Source: Hyaloperonospora brassicae (taxonomy: Eukaryota > Oomycota > Peronosporomycetes > Peronosporales > Peronosporaceae). From it: a stretch of DNA of 64,000 nt. A model generated the notes under the pieces. It made no database searches and was not told where the DNA came from. It worked only from the letters and a program-made list of their open reading frames with translations. A program made the position numbers and the translations under genes. Positions 54,384-64,000 of the stretch are shown one piece after another (positions within the stretch are counted from its first letter, which is position 1; each line of letters begins with the position of its first letter). The DNA lies in the NCBI GenBank assembly GCA_947650285.1, contig CANTFL010000016.1, positions 1 to 64,000 of the forward strand. The letters are read 5' to 3'.

Positions 54384-57300
54384 GCCCGTCAGTGACAGGA
54401 GGAGTTACACACGACTCTCGTGCGCGTGGACCACTGCCGATTTCTCTGGAGACCGCCTCCACCAACGTGCACGGCAACAGAAGAGCCCGTGCGGGCTACC
54501 CAGTTGCACACGACGCTGTGTCGCTCTGACTCGGTGCGACTATGGAAACGCCCCGGCCGTGGATGGCGTCGGGGGGGGAGCAGCAGTCGGGCAACGTCCT
54601 GCTTTCCTCTTGTCGTCGACGTTGCGCTTTGCATCGCCACCAGTCGTCAGGACCGCCGTTGCCATACCCCACGTGCACGCAGTCATCATCACTGCCTGCC
54701 TTTTCTGCTCGCCTTACAGCTAGTTAGCTGTTAAGCGTTGTAGAAGGGCCGGATGGGCACACTGCGATCAACGTGCCCAGCGTTTTGTGGGCACCGAAAC
54801 GCGAGTTCCTCTGACCAACTAACTTATCGACGGACAGATTGAGCCGTCGACCCTTTGTCGATCGTTCCAGGAACCGACGCTACTGACAGCGACCAACCAG
54901 TACATTGCGCACGCAGACAGGTGGGGCAAAACGTCTCGGGGGCGGTCGTCCGACGAAGTTGACAGCAGCAAACCGTCGACAAGGGGACTCGTTATGTACA
55001 ATCAACCGCAGCCGCCGAGCGCCAGTGACGGTGCGCCGCTGTGGTTGACCGCGGGGAGGTCAGTCAACCACACAAGCGGTGCGCATTGCGCCCTGTCAAA
55101 GGTGTTGAAGGCAACTTCAACCGCGCCCCCAGACGTGACAACAAGACGTTTCTGCAGCACACGGCCGACTACGCACGGCAGGTCCGACCTGCGTCAACAC
55201 CGCGCTGGCCGGGATTGTCGTGCCGTCACCGTATCCACCTGCTGGACCAGATCAGGCCTCGCTCTTGCCATCATGGCGCTCGCTGGTCGTGGCTCTCGAG
55301 ACATTGAGCAGTCTATGCTCGAAGCAGCGCGAGCAGACGTTGGGTCTTGTGCCGCTTGGTTTACTCGTTTTGTAACGTCCAGCATGTTACCACACTGGCT
55401 TTGGTGGTTTGCCTGGCGACTCCCAAGTTGCTTTGAGCCTGGTCGTGCTGTCTTTCCTGTCTAGATTCTATCACAACGTTTGGGCTCTTAGTTAAGTACA
55501 GTGGTCTGTGACAGCGGCGACAGTGGCGACTAGCTGGAGCGTCTTGTCGTTCGATCCTCTCCGATAGTCTGTCAGCCCAGCAGTCACTTGCTCGGGCGGT
55601 GCAGAACAGTCCGCATACGGTCGTGTTTTGCGGGCACAGTCTTTGCAATTCTTTGTCCATTCGTGTCACCTGCTTCGCCAACACTGCGGCCTTCTGAGCC
55701 TCCCTCTCTCACCTCGTCTGAGGTGTCCACAGGTCAAATACGAGCTCATGTGGTTCAGAGAGAGCGCGCCGTGTGTCCACATTAGACACTGCCAATGCCA
55801 ACCAAAACGCTCTCTCTCGGTCTGTTGCTCTGCACATTGACACGCCTTGCGCACAAACGCACGTCTTCTTCCTGTTACGCACAGAAGCAGCTGCCTCCGT
55901 CGTCACATCTTGCTCTTTAGCTGTTGTATGTCGCGGTAAACAGCTTACCGCACCTACAGCTGCCGCACTCTGATGGAATGTCAGTGCCGTCGTGCTCTTC
56001 TGTCGATCCTTACGGAACCACCGCGGAAGACCTTCGTACTCGGATGCTGTGCACGTTTTCCCTCAGGATCCATTCCCAACTTCTCCGTCATTTGCTCGGA
56101 CGTACTGAGCTCCACACTGCAGAAGCTTCTTGCCTCCTCCCACAACACAGCCGCTATTCCATTTCGAGACGTTGCGCTCGGTGCGCCACTGACCGTATCA
56201 CCGTAGAACATCAACATCTACAAACAGTGAAGGCAGCAGTTGCGTATCCATTTAATGTTTAGCGCCCCCGGCTGTGCCGTTCATGAGATCAACTGCGTCA
56301 AGTCTGCAAACTTCGCCATACGAGACCCAGTGTGTTGCTTCCACGTCAGCTTCGCCGTCCAATCTTGCCGCTACGGTTGTCCTGCTTCCATTGATACCCA
56401 CGTTAATGCCTGCGTATCCTAATTTGCATGTGACCAGCATCATGTTGGCATCGACGACGCGAGCAGTTCCCTGTACCTTAACGAAGCGGTCTACTCGATC
56501 GCTTCCGATGGTCAGTTCCAACACTTCGATACAAATAATCGTTTGCTCTGCCGATTGCATCCAAAGTCACTTTGCTTACCCCGCCATCACTTCGTCGATT
56601 GCCTTGGCACCAGTTGTACGACCATCGGACTTTTGACAATTCGATCGATCCTGCGGCAGGTGTCTCGTTATGCTGCATGCGGATGAAACTTCTATGTGAC
56701 TTTGCGCCCCCTTGACACAATCGTAGAAAGTGTATTCTTCGCTGACAGACGCCAAACTTCAGCAGCACTGGTGTTACGTCTGCCATCTTTTCGTTGGGAT
56801 GTCAGCAACTTCTGTAGACCAGACGTCTCCAGGTCAGTGTGCTGGGAGCGAATATGCCGACTGCGACCGTACATAAGGCACGAGCTGATAAGCTGTTCCG
56901 ACAAAACACCCTCTGACTCAGTCGGTCGCATCCACAATTCATGCGGTGTAAGCTTCATCCAAAACTCGGTCACGACCACCGGGTGCTGCCGCATTGAAAT
57001 ACACGTCTCTGCAGCTACAGTGCACGTGGGAGTTGTAGCAAGTGACCGATAGCACTGCGCTGCTTTTTCAGACGTACACTGGCGACTTTTTCTTGTTCAT
57101 GGCCAGCGTCGCATGCCGGACCGCAGCTGCGAGACCAGAGGTCTTCTTTGTCAAACACGTGGGTCGATCACGAGACTTACGCCGGTTGTCTTGCACAGAA
57201 TGAGACGTCGACTTTTCGTTGCGAAAACGTCTTATGCAGCCTGCTGTCTTTCAAGATGCTTTGACGATCCTTGTCAATCCCGTAGTAGCACACCGCCAGC

Positions 57301-58414
57301 AACTAAAGGGTGTCGGTGGCCGCAACGTGTCTGTGCTTCCTCGAATGTCTTCTTCGAGTCATGAACTTACTTGCCAACCCGCTGCATCGAGCGGCACGTC
57401 TTTGTTTTGGACAGTTTGTCTGCTCATGTATTGCTTTCCAGCGTCCAGAGCTCTTAACTCCACCTCCAGCAAGTCTGACACCTGAGAGCGAAGATAAGTA
57501 GTCACATCCTAACAGGTTAAGGCCACTCAGTAGCTAATGTGGGTACCACTTCATGGGCCGCACCGGGTGGACACCCTAAGCTTCTTTCCCAAGATTGACC
57601 TGGTATTCTCAGCCCGTGTATTGCCTAAAGTTAACGTGCACGTCACGCGCTTGGCCCACCTATTTGACATTTGGTGAGTTAAGGGAGTGCAAAGAACTCG
57701 TAGCTGCTCGGCCAAGCACGGGGATGCTGCAATCGAAGTCTTGCAGTGACCTGGAGTATTAATTTGTCGAGACTTTGACGATTGCTTGCAGACGGCATTG
57801 ACATCGCGACTCGAGAGTACGCCTTCTGTCGAGAGATAGCTGTCGGGTACACAAGACGGTCTTCATGTCGAGCGCTTAATCTTGAGAACAAACAAAGAGG
57901 GCCGAAGTTGTGTCAGATGTATCTATCCATGATGATGATTGAGCGTATACGATTCTTTTACGACGTCGATTTCGACGATCCTATCGACAGACGAACGTGC
58001 ATGCGGTAAACGACCGTTGGCACAAAGAGAGTGATAGAAGTGATGGCTCGATATGCTGTCACGGCCGTTTGCGTCAGCTTAATCCAATAGCAACTCTAAC
58101 AACTTCATCTTTGCCTCCACAATGGTCAATACGCTGCACACGTTGCGTCATCGGCGAAGTCTACACATGGAAAGTCGCTCGCGAGTGCCGTCCAAACAGA
58201 TGGATTGGGCCAAGACGAGTACGCTTCGTCAGCAACAGTGATGCCAAGATCTTGCCACGATAGTATGCAAATCCTCGTCCTTTTGACCTCTGCTAGAAGC
58301 TGCTCGAGTCGAATCAGACCAGTCGACGAGCCACTTGCTCCCGTCTCGCTTTGGCTTGAGAAAGCGCGTTCGAGGGACTCTCTCTCTCTCGAAGCAGAGC
58401 AAGGCAGCAGGTGC

Positions 58415-59686
58415 TCAGCAAACGAGCTGCACCTGGTCATATGTCGAAGCATGTGACTTGAGCAGACGTCGAGACTCCCCGTCTTCCCCAGCGTCATCCA
58501 GTTCGTTCAGCGCCTCATCCGTCACATCCATACTGCAGCGTTTCTGAAACTGCGAGCTGTAGACCAGCTGCATGTCACCCAGCGGCAGTAGTCCATGTGG
58601 AACCTGAAAGCACAGAGGTACCCAGCTGTGCTCAAAGTGGAAAAACACCAGCGTCGATATGATCAGTCCAAGCACAACGTCGACCGTGTAGTGCTTGCGG
58701 CCAGCAACACATAGTACCGCCAGTACCGTAACATATGCCATGCCACACGCCCATCGCATCTTCGACCACGTATGACTGGCAAAGTTGCGGTCCAGTGTGC
58801 GCAAATACAGCAGCACGGCCGAGGTCGTGTACGCCATGTGGCCCGAAAAGATGAGGTCTCCACACGAGTTATACTTGCCGTAAATTGGCCCAACACTCGT
58901 GACAATGTCGATCCAAGTCGTGGGTGGGAAATAATCCGGACTTCCCGCGCGACAGTGGGGCGCTGGACCGGGAAGCGACGTCACCGAGATCGTCAGCATC
59001 CGCAAAAAGTAGCAGACTGTAGCAGTGCGAAAGAACGACGAAACGATGCGGCAGCGGTTCGCACGCGTCATCAGAGCAGTCTGCAGCAAAAACACAACAG
59101 GCATACCGGCCGTGAGGACGTCGCTCACGGGCCGCCACTTGGAGTGCAGCCCTTGCTCGGGAATGAGCATAAAGCCCAAGTCCCGTAGCGGCGTCGTCGT
59201 TGGTTCGTGCAGGTAGAACGCAATGTTGACCGAAAAGACCATCGCGAGAGACGTGGCGACAAAGATCTCGGCGTGGTCCATCATCCCGCGCAAATGGACG
59301 TCCACGCGCGAGCGCACAACGCGTCGCACGTAAAAGAACGAGCCCGCCAGGAGCAGCCACACGCCTCCCCAGATCGCGCGCGAGCGGTGCTGGTTCGGGT
59401 CCACGACAAACTTGAAGAACGAGACCCAAATCGTGACGCCCAGGCCCACGTCGGCCACCATAAAGAGCGCAAAGAGCACAAACCGCACGAGCTCGCGGTA
59501 GTCCACCGACTCGCACGACTCGCGTCGCGGGCTGCAGCCGCCCCCACCGTCCACAGTCGCGTCACCGGTCGCTGGCCATAAGTCGGCGTCGGTCGCGTCC
59601 AGCGGCGTCCAGGGACCTGCAGGGCCCGACATCTTTCGCTTCGTGCGGAGCGGGTTCGCCCGTGCGAACGGTAAGTACGACGTCAT
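58415..59686 (-). CDS. Sphingomyelin-synthase-like PAP2 enzyme (probable sphingolipid head-group transferase)
   Basis: 423 residues, single exon. After a polar N terminus there are about six membrane segments (from about 65 to 350). The catalytic blocks of the sphingomyelin synthase family are present: RMLTISVTSLPGPAPHC (229-245), CGDLIFSGHMAYTTS (275-289) and HYTVDVVLG (332-340), giving the expected His283, His332 and Asp336 triad on the lumenal side. Such enzymes move a phospho-head group onto ceramide. Oomycetes are known to contain ceramide phosphoethanolamine, so that product is a reasonable guess, but inositol- or choline-type activity cannot be excluded from sequence alone. The C-terminal tail is acidic and cytosolic. 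Met19 is an alternative start. Confidence 0.85.
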   Translation of the reverse strand: MTSYLPFARANPLRTKRKMSGPAGPWTPLDATDADLWPATGDATVDGGGGCSPRRESCESVDYRELVRFVLFALFMVADVGLGVTIWVSFFKFVVDPNQHRSRAIWGGVWLLLAGSFFYVRRVVRSRVDVHLRGMMDHAEIFVATSLAMVFSVNIAFYLHEPTTTPLRDLGFMLIPEQGLHSKWRPVSDVLTAGMPVVFLLQTALMTRANRCRIVSSFFRTATVCYFLRMLTISVTSLPGPAPHCRAGSPDYFPPTTWIDIVTSVGPIYGKYNSCGDLIFSGHMAYTTSAVLLYLRTLDRNFASHTWSKMRWACGMAYVTVLAVLCVAGRKHYTVDVVLGLIISTLVFFHFEHSWVPLCFQVPHGLLPLGDMQLVYSSQFQKRCSMDVTDEALNELDDAGEDGESRRLLKSHASTYDQVQLVC

Positions 59687-60577
59687 GTTCGAGTCGTTGG
59701 CGCTGCGGGTGCAGCTGCTGCAACTGCAGGTGACTGTAGGTGAGGTACAGGGCCGCGGGCGGTCGAGTGCAGCGCTGGGAGCGCAGGAGACGGGACGAGA
59801 GACCGGTCGCGCGGCCGTAAGGAGCTGCTGGCTGGAAGATGGCTGCGTGGAATCGCCCCGCCGAAATGCTGCGCGGGGATTGGACGAAATGCCGCACCGC
59901 GACGCGACGAGCTCCGGCGGTTGGGGCTCGGCAGACGGGCGCGTTTTTGTTGTGACTGTGTTTCGCCTGCCGCCGATTGGCTGTTTGGCCGTGACCCGAA
60001 ATAGACGTCGGCACCGGCAGCCCTTGGCGCTTGTCCTGGCTTTGCTTACTACTACTGTACCACGACGAGTGGGGGAGAGACCCTGCTAGATGGGTACAAT
60101 CGACGCGCAATGCACTGACCGCGGCATCTCAACGATCATGGCTACTTGTATGCGGTGTATACCTGTGCTCGTGCGTATACACTGTCGTGCGATCTTCGCA
60201 GTCAGGAGTCCTGCACGTTGCATTCGCAAAGTAGTCGATCGAACGACACGATCATATGCGACAATGATCGGTGGCTGCTGCTGCTGCTGGAAATTGCCTG
60301 TAGTTGGGACTACAGGTACTCGCTCTAGTCAGGTCTTTTACCTACGAAGGATACTGCACTCACTGCGTAGAGGAACAAGTGATATTAGCGATTGATGGCG
60401 GTCTGCATGTTGCCGGATCGATCGAGTATACTTGACAAGGCTTCGTCGCTGGAGGTCTTTCGTATACGTCTGTATAGTCGCTGAGCCAAATTCAGCCGAG
60501 CAGTGTCTGTTATTCTCGAGTGCACCACACACATCAGCAAACCACGAGCACACCCGAAGTCAGCCATCCAGCAGCGA
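59687..60577. promoter_or_regulatory. Divergent upstream region
   Basis: Between the sphingomyelin-synthase-like gene and COA3. The minus ORF at 59562-60110 and the plus ORF at 59643-60089 overlap each other and appear to be chance frames in GC-rich DNA. Confidence 0.35.
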
Positions 60578-60864
60578 TGGCCTTATCAGTGCGTGCCAAG
60601 AACTTTCTTGTGGGCGGCGGCCTCGCCACGTTTGCGTCCGCCATCTTTGGCTACACGTTCCACCAGATGGGTCAGGTATGGGCACTGTGTACGACTTGAT
60701 CCACAGCGTTTTCGTGCTTCCATGACTGTGCCTTCTCACACATATCGTCGTGTTCTCGTCACTACTTTTCTTGACAGGACGACTTTAAAGACCTGGACAC
60801 GGTCAAAGTGAACGTTCACCAGAGCGGCATTAAGCCTTCGGCTATCGGCAAACAGGACGAGTAG
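60578..60864 (+). CDS. COA3: Cytochrome c oxidase assembly factor COA3, two exons
   Basis: Exon 1 is 60578-60676 and exon 2 is 60778-60864, separated by a 101-base intron (GTATGG...TTGACAG); the product has 61 residues. The first exon encodes MALSVRAKNFLVGGGLATFA and a single membrane helix ending GYTFHQMGQ. The second starts DDFKDLDTVKVNV. The pattern of a short matrix N terminus, N-(L/F)-V-x-G-x-G transmembrane helix and QDDF(S/K)D immediately after it is the COA3/CCDC56 domain. COA3 sits in the mitochondrial inner membrane and helps couple COX1 synthesis with complex IV assembly. Usual length in other eukaryotes is near 80-100, so this is a short form. Confidence 0.75.
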
Positions 60865-61205
60865 CTGCTTCGATCGCTTCCGAGCTGAGGAACAGGACAA
60901 TTGCACCTGATGTGAGCGCGTCTTTTGTAGCTTTTAGAGCAATAGCTCTGGAGGTTGGGAAGCAGAGGAGACAGCGAGAGGCATTGTAAGAGGGAGTTTA
61001 CATGGGGGACGAAGGCGGCAAATTGTCAATGCATCGTTGGGTTGTACTTCTTTGTGGCACACATGCTGGGCAAGCACTAGGTAGGCCAATGTCCGGGCCG
61101 AGTTGGTCGGAGCTATGCCTATCCTGCATCGCGCACCCGTTCCAAAGGCGACAGACTCGACACTCCTAGCTCGATCTACACAACCCGCATGTCGGTCCAT
61201 GTGCT
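60865..61205. other. Convergent intergenic stretch
   Basis: 3' flanks of COA3 and the small basic protein; no gene seen. Confidence 0.45.
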
Positions 61206-61622
61206 TCACCGGAATGCAGCGGATCGCTGTGCAAGAACCTGTAATCGAACAAGCGGCAGCAAAGGAGCAGAATCGTCAGTGCACAAGAGCTTCGGTTGCG
61301 TGCAAGTCGGTCCATCCCGACGCCCTACCTTTTCCATCAGACGCTGCGACTTGACAGGTGCTGTGCTCTTGAGCTTCCGTAGGTTTTGTGCGGTACGGTC
61401 GGCCTGCGCGAGCTCCCGACGGGCCTCTTCCAGCAATTTCACTTCGGACCTGCCGGCCACTTTCTTGCTCTTCTGTCGGAGCTTCTTCCGGGCACTCTTG
61501 GACAACGTGGTATGCGACGTCGAATTCTTGTTCGTGGCCGATGAGCGCTTTGCCGACTTGCTCGTGTCTTCTTTCGCCGAGGCGCAGTTCTGCAGGAAGA
61601 GTTTGGTCACGCGGGCAGCCAT
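61206..61622 (-). CDS. Small basic helical protein, two exons, unknown function
   Basis: Exon 1 is 61622-61329 and exon 2 is 61238-61206, giving 108 residues. The intron is 90 bases (GTAGGG...GATTACAG) and is a multiple of three, so the unspliced frame is also open (138 residues). The spliced C terminus, SQRLMEKVLAQRSAAFR, continues a helix naturally, which favours the spliced form. The centre is highly basic (KSARKKLRQKSKKVAGRSEV) followed by a charged helix (KLLEEARRELAQADRTAQNL). This composition is typical of small nucleolar or ribosome-biogenesis proteins, but I recognise no family. Confidence 0.6.
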   Translation of the reverse strand: MAARVTKLFLQNCASAKEDTSKSAKRSSATNKNSTSHTTLSKSARKKLRQKSKKVAGRSEVKLLEEARRELAQADRTAQNLRKLKSTAPVKSQRLMEKVGRRDGPTCTQPKLLCTDDSAPLLPLVRLQVLAQRSAAFR

Positions 61623-62001
61623 CTGTCGAGCGTGTGCGCACCAGTCGTATTGCTGAAATGTGATGAAATGTTCGACCTAAACGAAAAATTTATCTCGTTA
61701 CTTTCTCGCTTTGTACGACTCAAAACTGACGAAACGGCGTCTATCTGCATACCGGGCGCAGTACCACCTGCACGCTTGGCGCACATTATCATCTGCTGCA
61801 CACATCGCAATATACATTTACATACTACGCACTGCCACGCGCCAGACCGTCAGATAGTTCCAAACACTGCACCAATTGAACTAAAATTCGCCTTTATTCT
61901 CCATCGCATTAAACCAGCGAGCAACGAGTATCGGTCGATCTCGCCGACAACAAGAACCCATGACTTCCTGCACCGCCAAGCTGTATAGCCCATGGACACA
62001 C
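61623..62001. other. Intergenic stretch
   Basis: Promoter side of the small basic protein and 3' flank of eS1; no gene seen. Confidence 0.45.
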
Positions 62002-63299
62002 TTACAGACGGCCGCCAGCGCCAGCCATGGACTCCACGAGCTGGTCCTCCTCACGAGCCACCTTGGCGCCCTTCTCCTCGGCCCCACCCTCGTGTAGCTC
62101 CATCAGACGCACCAGGTCAAACTTGGGCTTCTTGAGGATCTTGCACTTGCGAATGTACACGTTCTGGAGCGGGTAAATGCCCTGTGTCGCCTTCTCGATT
62201 TCCTTGCCAATGATCTCCGGAACGAACTTCAAGAACAAGTCCTTGATGTCGCACTTGGAAGCCTCCTCCGTCATAATCGAGGTCATCTTCTTACGGATGG
62301 CGCGGATCTGAGCCGTCTTTGCGTACGTCGTCTTCTTGATCTGGTTCGGACGCTTCTTTGTGAACGCAATGCAAAACAGACGCACCAAGTAGCCGTCCGT
62401 GGTCTTGACGTCCACAAAGGCTTCAATCAGCGTCTGCCACTTGCGGATGAGCGAGCAGAGCTTGTCGCGCGTGAAGTCCATGCCGTGGAAACCAGTGATG
62501 ATCTGGTTGCCCTGGATCTCTTCCGCGCAGAGACGGATCTTGCGGAACGCCTGGTCCTCGTCCTTGTTGAGGTCAGCGAGGCACACCTCAAACACACGGC
62601 CGCGAAGACCCTCCGACGCAATCTTGGTGCCTGCCGTGCGGTTTACCAGGGTCTTGCCGCAGTTGCGGTCCGAAAAGATAGCCGGGGCCTTGACATCGTA
62701 CCAGTCCTTACGCGTGAATGGGTCGACGCTGTACATGCAACACATCCACTCTACATTAGCATCACCTCTTCTATATAAGGGCTACACGAGACAAGCTCGA
62801 GAAGCAAAACACGTACACTTTCTTCTTGCCGCCCTTCTTGCCCTTTGTCAGGCGTTTGTTTTTTCCTGCAGTCAATCAAGTGCACAATACATCAACGCAT
62901 TAGGTGTCCGTTCGTGTGCTACTAATTTGCTCGCTCGATCTTCTCTCTCTCTCTCTATCTCTCTCTCTCTCGTTGGCCATCGAGTCCGTCGCCGTCGCTC
63001 ATCGACCCCAATAGCCCATCGTCGCCTCTTTATCGCAACCCCCAACCCATCCCAACCACATTGGCATCCGTCAATATGTTGTGTCCGTGTCCAGAGACAC
63101 CTAATAAAAGCTCATCGTCTTTCACGCTGTATTGCTGGTGACTGACTGTCACTGCTGTATTTGCATCGACTATGGGGGCGATCGATAGCTTGCAAGGGAC
63201 GGACGGGCAACGACGTCGACCCGCGGCCACTGAGACAGAGACATGATCGCTACACTCGCTACGACCATCAGCTCGCAAGCAGGACGTACCGACAGCCAT
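62002..63299 (-). CDS. RPS3A: 40S ribosomal protein eS1 (S3a), three exons
   Basis: Exon 1 is 63299-63290 (ATGGCTGTCG), exon 2 62865-62817 and exon 3 62728-62002, giving 261 residues, the usual size for eS1. Donors are GTACGT at 63289 and GTACGT at 62816; acceptors are CTGCAG and TACAG. The joined N terminus reads [19 protein letters not shown], then [16 protein letters not shown], the universal eS1 start. Later signatures include [45 protein letters not shown] and [20 protein letters not shown]. eS1 lies on the platform of the small subunit near the mRNA exit. Intron 1 (424 bases) holds a TC microsatellite (62940-62972). The apparent ATG at 62745 within intron 2 is not a true start. Confidence 0.93.
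62940..62972 (+). repeat. TC microsatellite in eS1 intron 1
   Basis: Near-continuous TC dinucleotides with one TATC interruption. Confidence 0.8.
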
Positions 63300-63892
63300 G
63301 GTTGTCTGTGGGTTTTCTTAAAGGCGAATATGGAGCTGCTCGGCTCGGTCGACGGCGATTTTGGCAGCGAATGGCTGGTGCTGCGCCCACAGGCCACAAA
63401 GCGTGCGGTTCAGTGAACCGGTTCACCGTACGCTGCCCGCGATTGGGACTGGCGGAGCTTTCCTGTACCCTGTGTTACCCTGTACCCTGTGTTACCCTGT
63501 ACCCTGTGTAACCCTCGGTGGTCATGCGTGCACAACGGTTACAATAATGGCAACACACTGCCGCTTGTGACAATGGACGGTTCAGCTCGTGCAAGCAAAC
63601 GAAAGAGCACCGGTCCGCAGGAGTGAGTCCACAAGAGTCTGTGTGCTCGTGTGCTTCACTATTGATATTGCCACTCGTCGGCGTCAGTGTCGAGCTTTGG
63701 TTGCAAGTGAGGACCGAACTATGTCAACGGCACTGTGTCGCCGGTCGTTGTTGGTCACGACACCGGCGCTTTCGATCCGTTACTGCGGCTGATACCACGT
63801 GCAGTCATGTCGACATTGGAGTGCATGACGTGCTGCTTCATGCTCCGTTGCGATAAGCAAAGACGTTGGTGGAAGAGTTACAGCGAGTGACG
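63300..63892. promoter_or_regulatory. Upstream region between eS1 and the right-edge gene
   Basis: Divergent spacer of about 590 bases. It carries a short tandem repeat at 63463-63515. No gene seen. Confidence 0.4.
63463..63515 (+). repeat. Short tandem repeat, 17-bp unit
   Basis: About three copies of ACCCTGTGTTACCCTGT. The unit is reminiscent of telomere-like CCCT runs but does not match the oomycete TTTAGGG repeat. Confidence 0.75.
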
Positions 63893-64000
63893 ATGGGAGC
63901 AGATGCGCAAACGCTTCCATCGACGCGCGCACGAACGGCACAGTGGACCGCACCGCCGCGTCCATTGAACACGAGTTCGACGGACTTCAACTCGCTCAGC
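63893..64000 (+). CDS. Possible 5' end of a gene running off the window
   Basis: ATG at 63893 opens 36 codons to the last base with no stop (MGADAQTLPSTRARTAQWTA then PPRPLNTSSTDFNSLS). The composition is protein-like. Too short to identify; divergent from eS1. Confidence 0.35.
   Translation, partial: MGADAQTLPSTRARTAQWTAPPRPLNTSSTDFNSLS

Larger units (their letters stand above)
54102..58414. other. Long intergenic stretch without a supported gene
   Basis: 4.3 kb. Minus-strand ORFs at 56252-56560, 56478-56786 and 56692-56994 overlap in different frames and have partly protein-like composition (for example GKVT and RTTVAARLDGEADVEATH), so a decayed or intron-rich gene is possible. Plus-strand ORFs (54994-55464, 56274-56636) look like their shadows. 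No family recognised. Confidence 0.3.

Noticed and set aside
58869..59516. 215-codon minus ORF in another frame
   Set aside because: Overlaps the sphingomyelin-synthase-like gene on the same strand; the real frame carries all catalytic motifs.
62729..62745. ATG at 62745 as eS1 start
   Set aside because: Spliced reading gives the universal eS1 N terminus; this ATG lies in intron 2.
63463..63515. Telomere-like repeat
   Set aside because: The unit does not equal the oomycete telomere repeat and has only three copies; treated as a simple tandem repeat.

Overview
This window looks like a piece of an oomycete (Peronosporales, Phytophthora or downy-mildew type) nuclear genome. The evidence is: short-intron or intronless eukaryotic genes with GTACGT-type donors; a secreted protein with an EER motif and WY-like repeats; a sphingomyelin-synthase-like lipid enzyme; an unusual PXA/FYVE-like/PX sorting nexin; and chromodomain Ty3/Gypsy elements. 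Identities were read by eye from translated sequence; no search was run.

Layout. The window falls into two compartments. Positions 1-39.9 kb are repeat-rich and nearly gene-free: a broken PERK-like eIF2alpha kinase (1-3671), one intact effector candidate (4815-6194, minus), a Mutator-like element interrupted by a miniature LTR element (6926-9210), a degenerate multi-copy mobile-element gene (9714-11200, minus), AT-rich DNA with a GATC-rich array, and two related Gypsy elements facing each other tail to tail (15883-23522 plus; 28927-36733 minus), with older transposon relics between and beyond them. Positions 39.9-64 kb are gene-dense housekeeping DNA: mitochondrial uL3, sorting nexin, a small MAQG-type basic protein, a secreted GPI-type protein, a Myb/SANT-like factor, an HSF-like factor, a sphingomyelin-synthase-like enzyme, COA3, a small basic protein, ribosomal eS1, and the start of a further gene at the right edge.

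The most unusual system is the Gypsy family. Both copies carry, besides gag and pol, a long extra ORF (433 codons in the intact copy) on the opposite strand between pol and the 3' LTR. It runs antisense into the chromodomain end of pol. A conserved CRE-like inverted repeat lies just before its start. The LTRs contain about twelve consecutive small hairpins whose stems are the same in the two family members while most loops differ. The gag/pol junction has a textbook -1 frameshift signal (GGGAAAC plus a stem seven bases downstream). The minus-strand copy has LTRs that look identical and a perfect 5-bp target duplication, so it is young. The plus-strand copy has many disabling lesions although its LTRs differ at only four sites.

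Several genes need splicing to be seen whole: eS1 (first exon of ten coding bases), COA3, the MAQG protein and the 108-residue basic protein at 61.2-61.6 kb.
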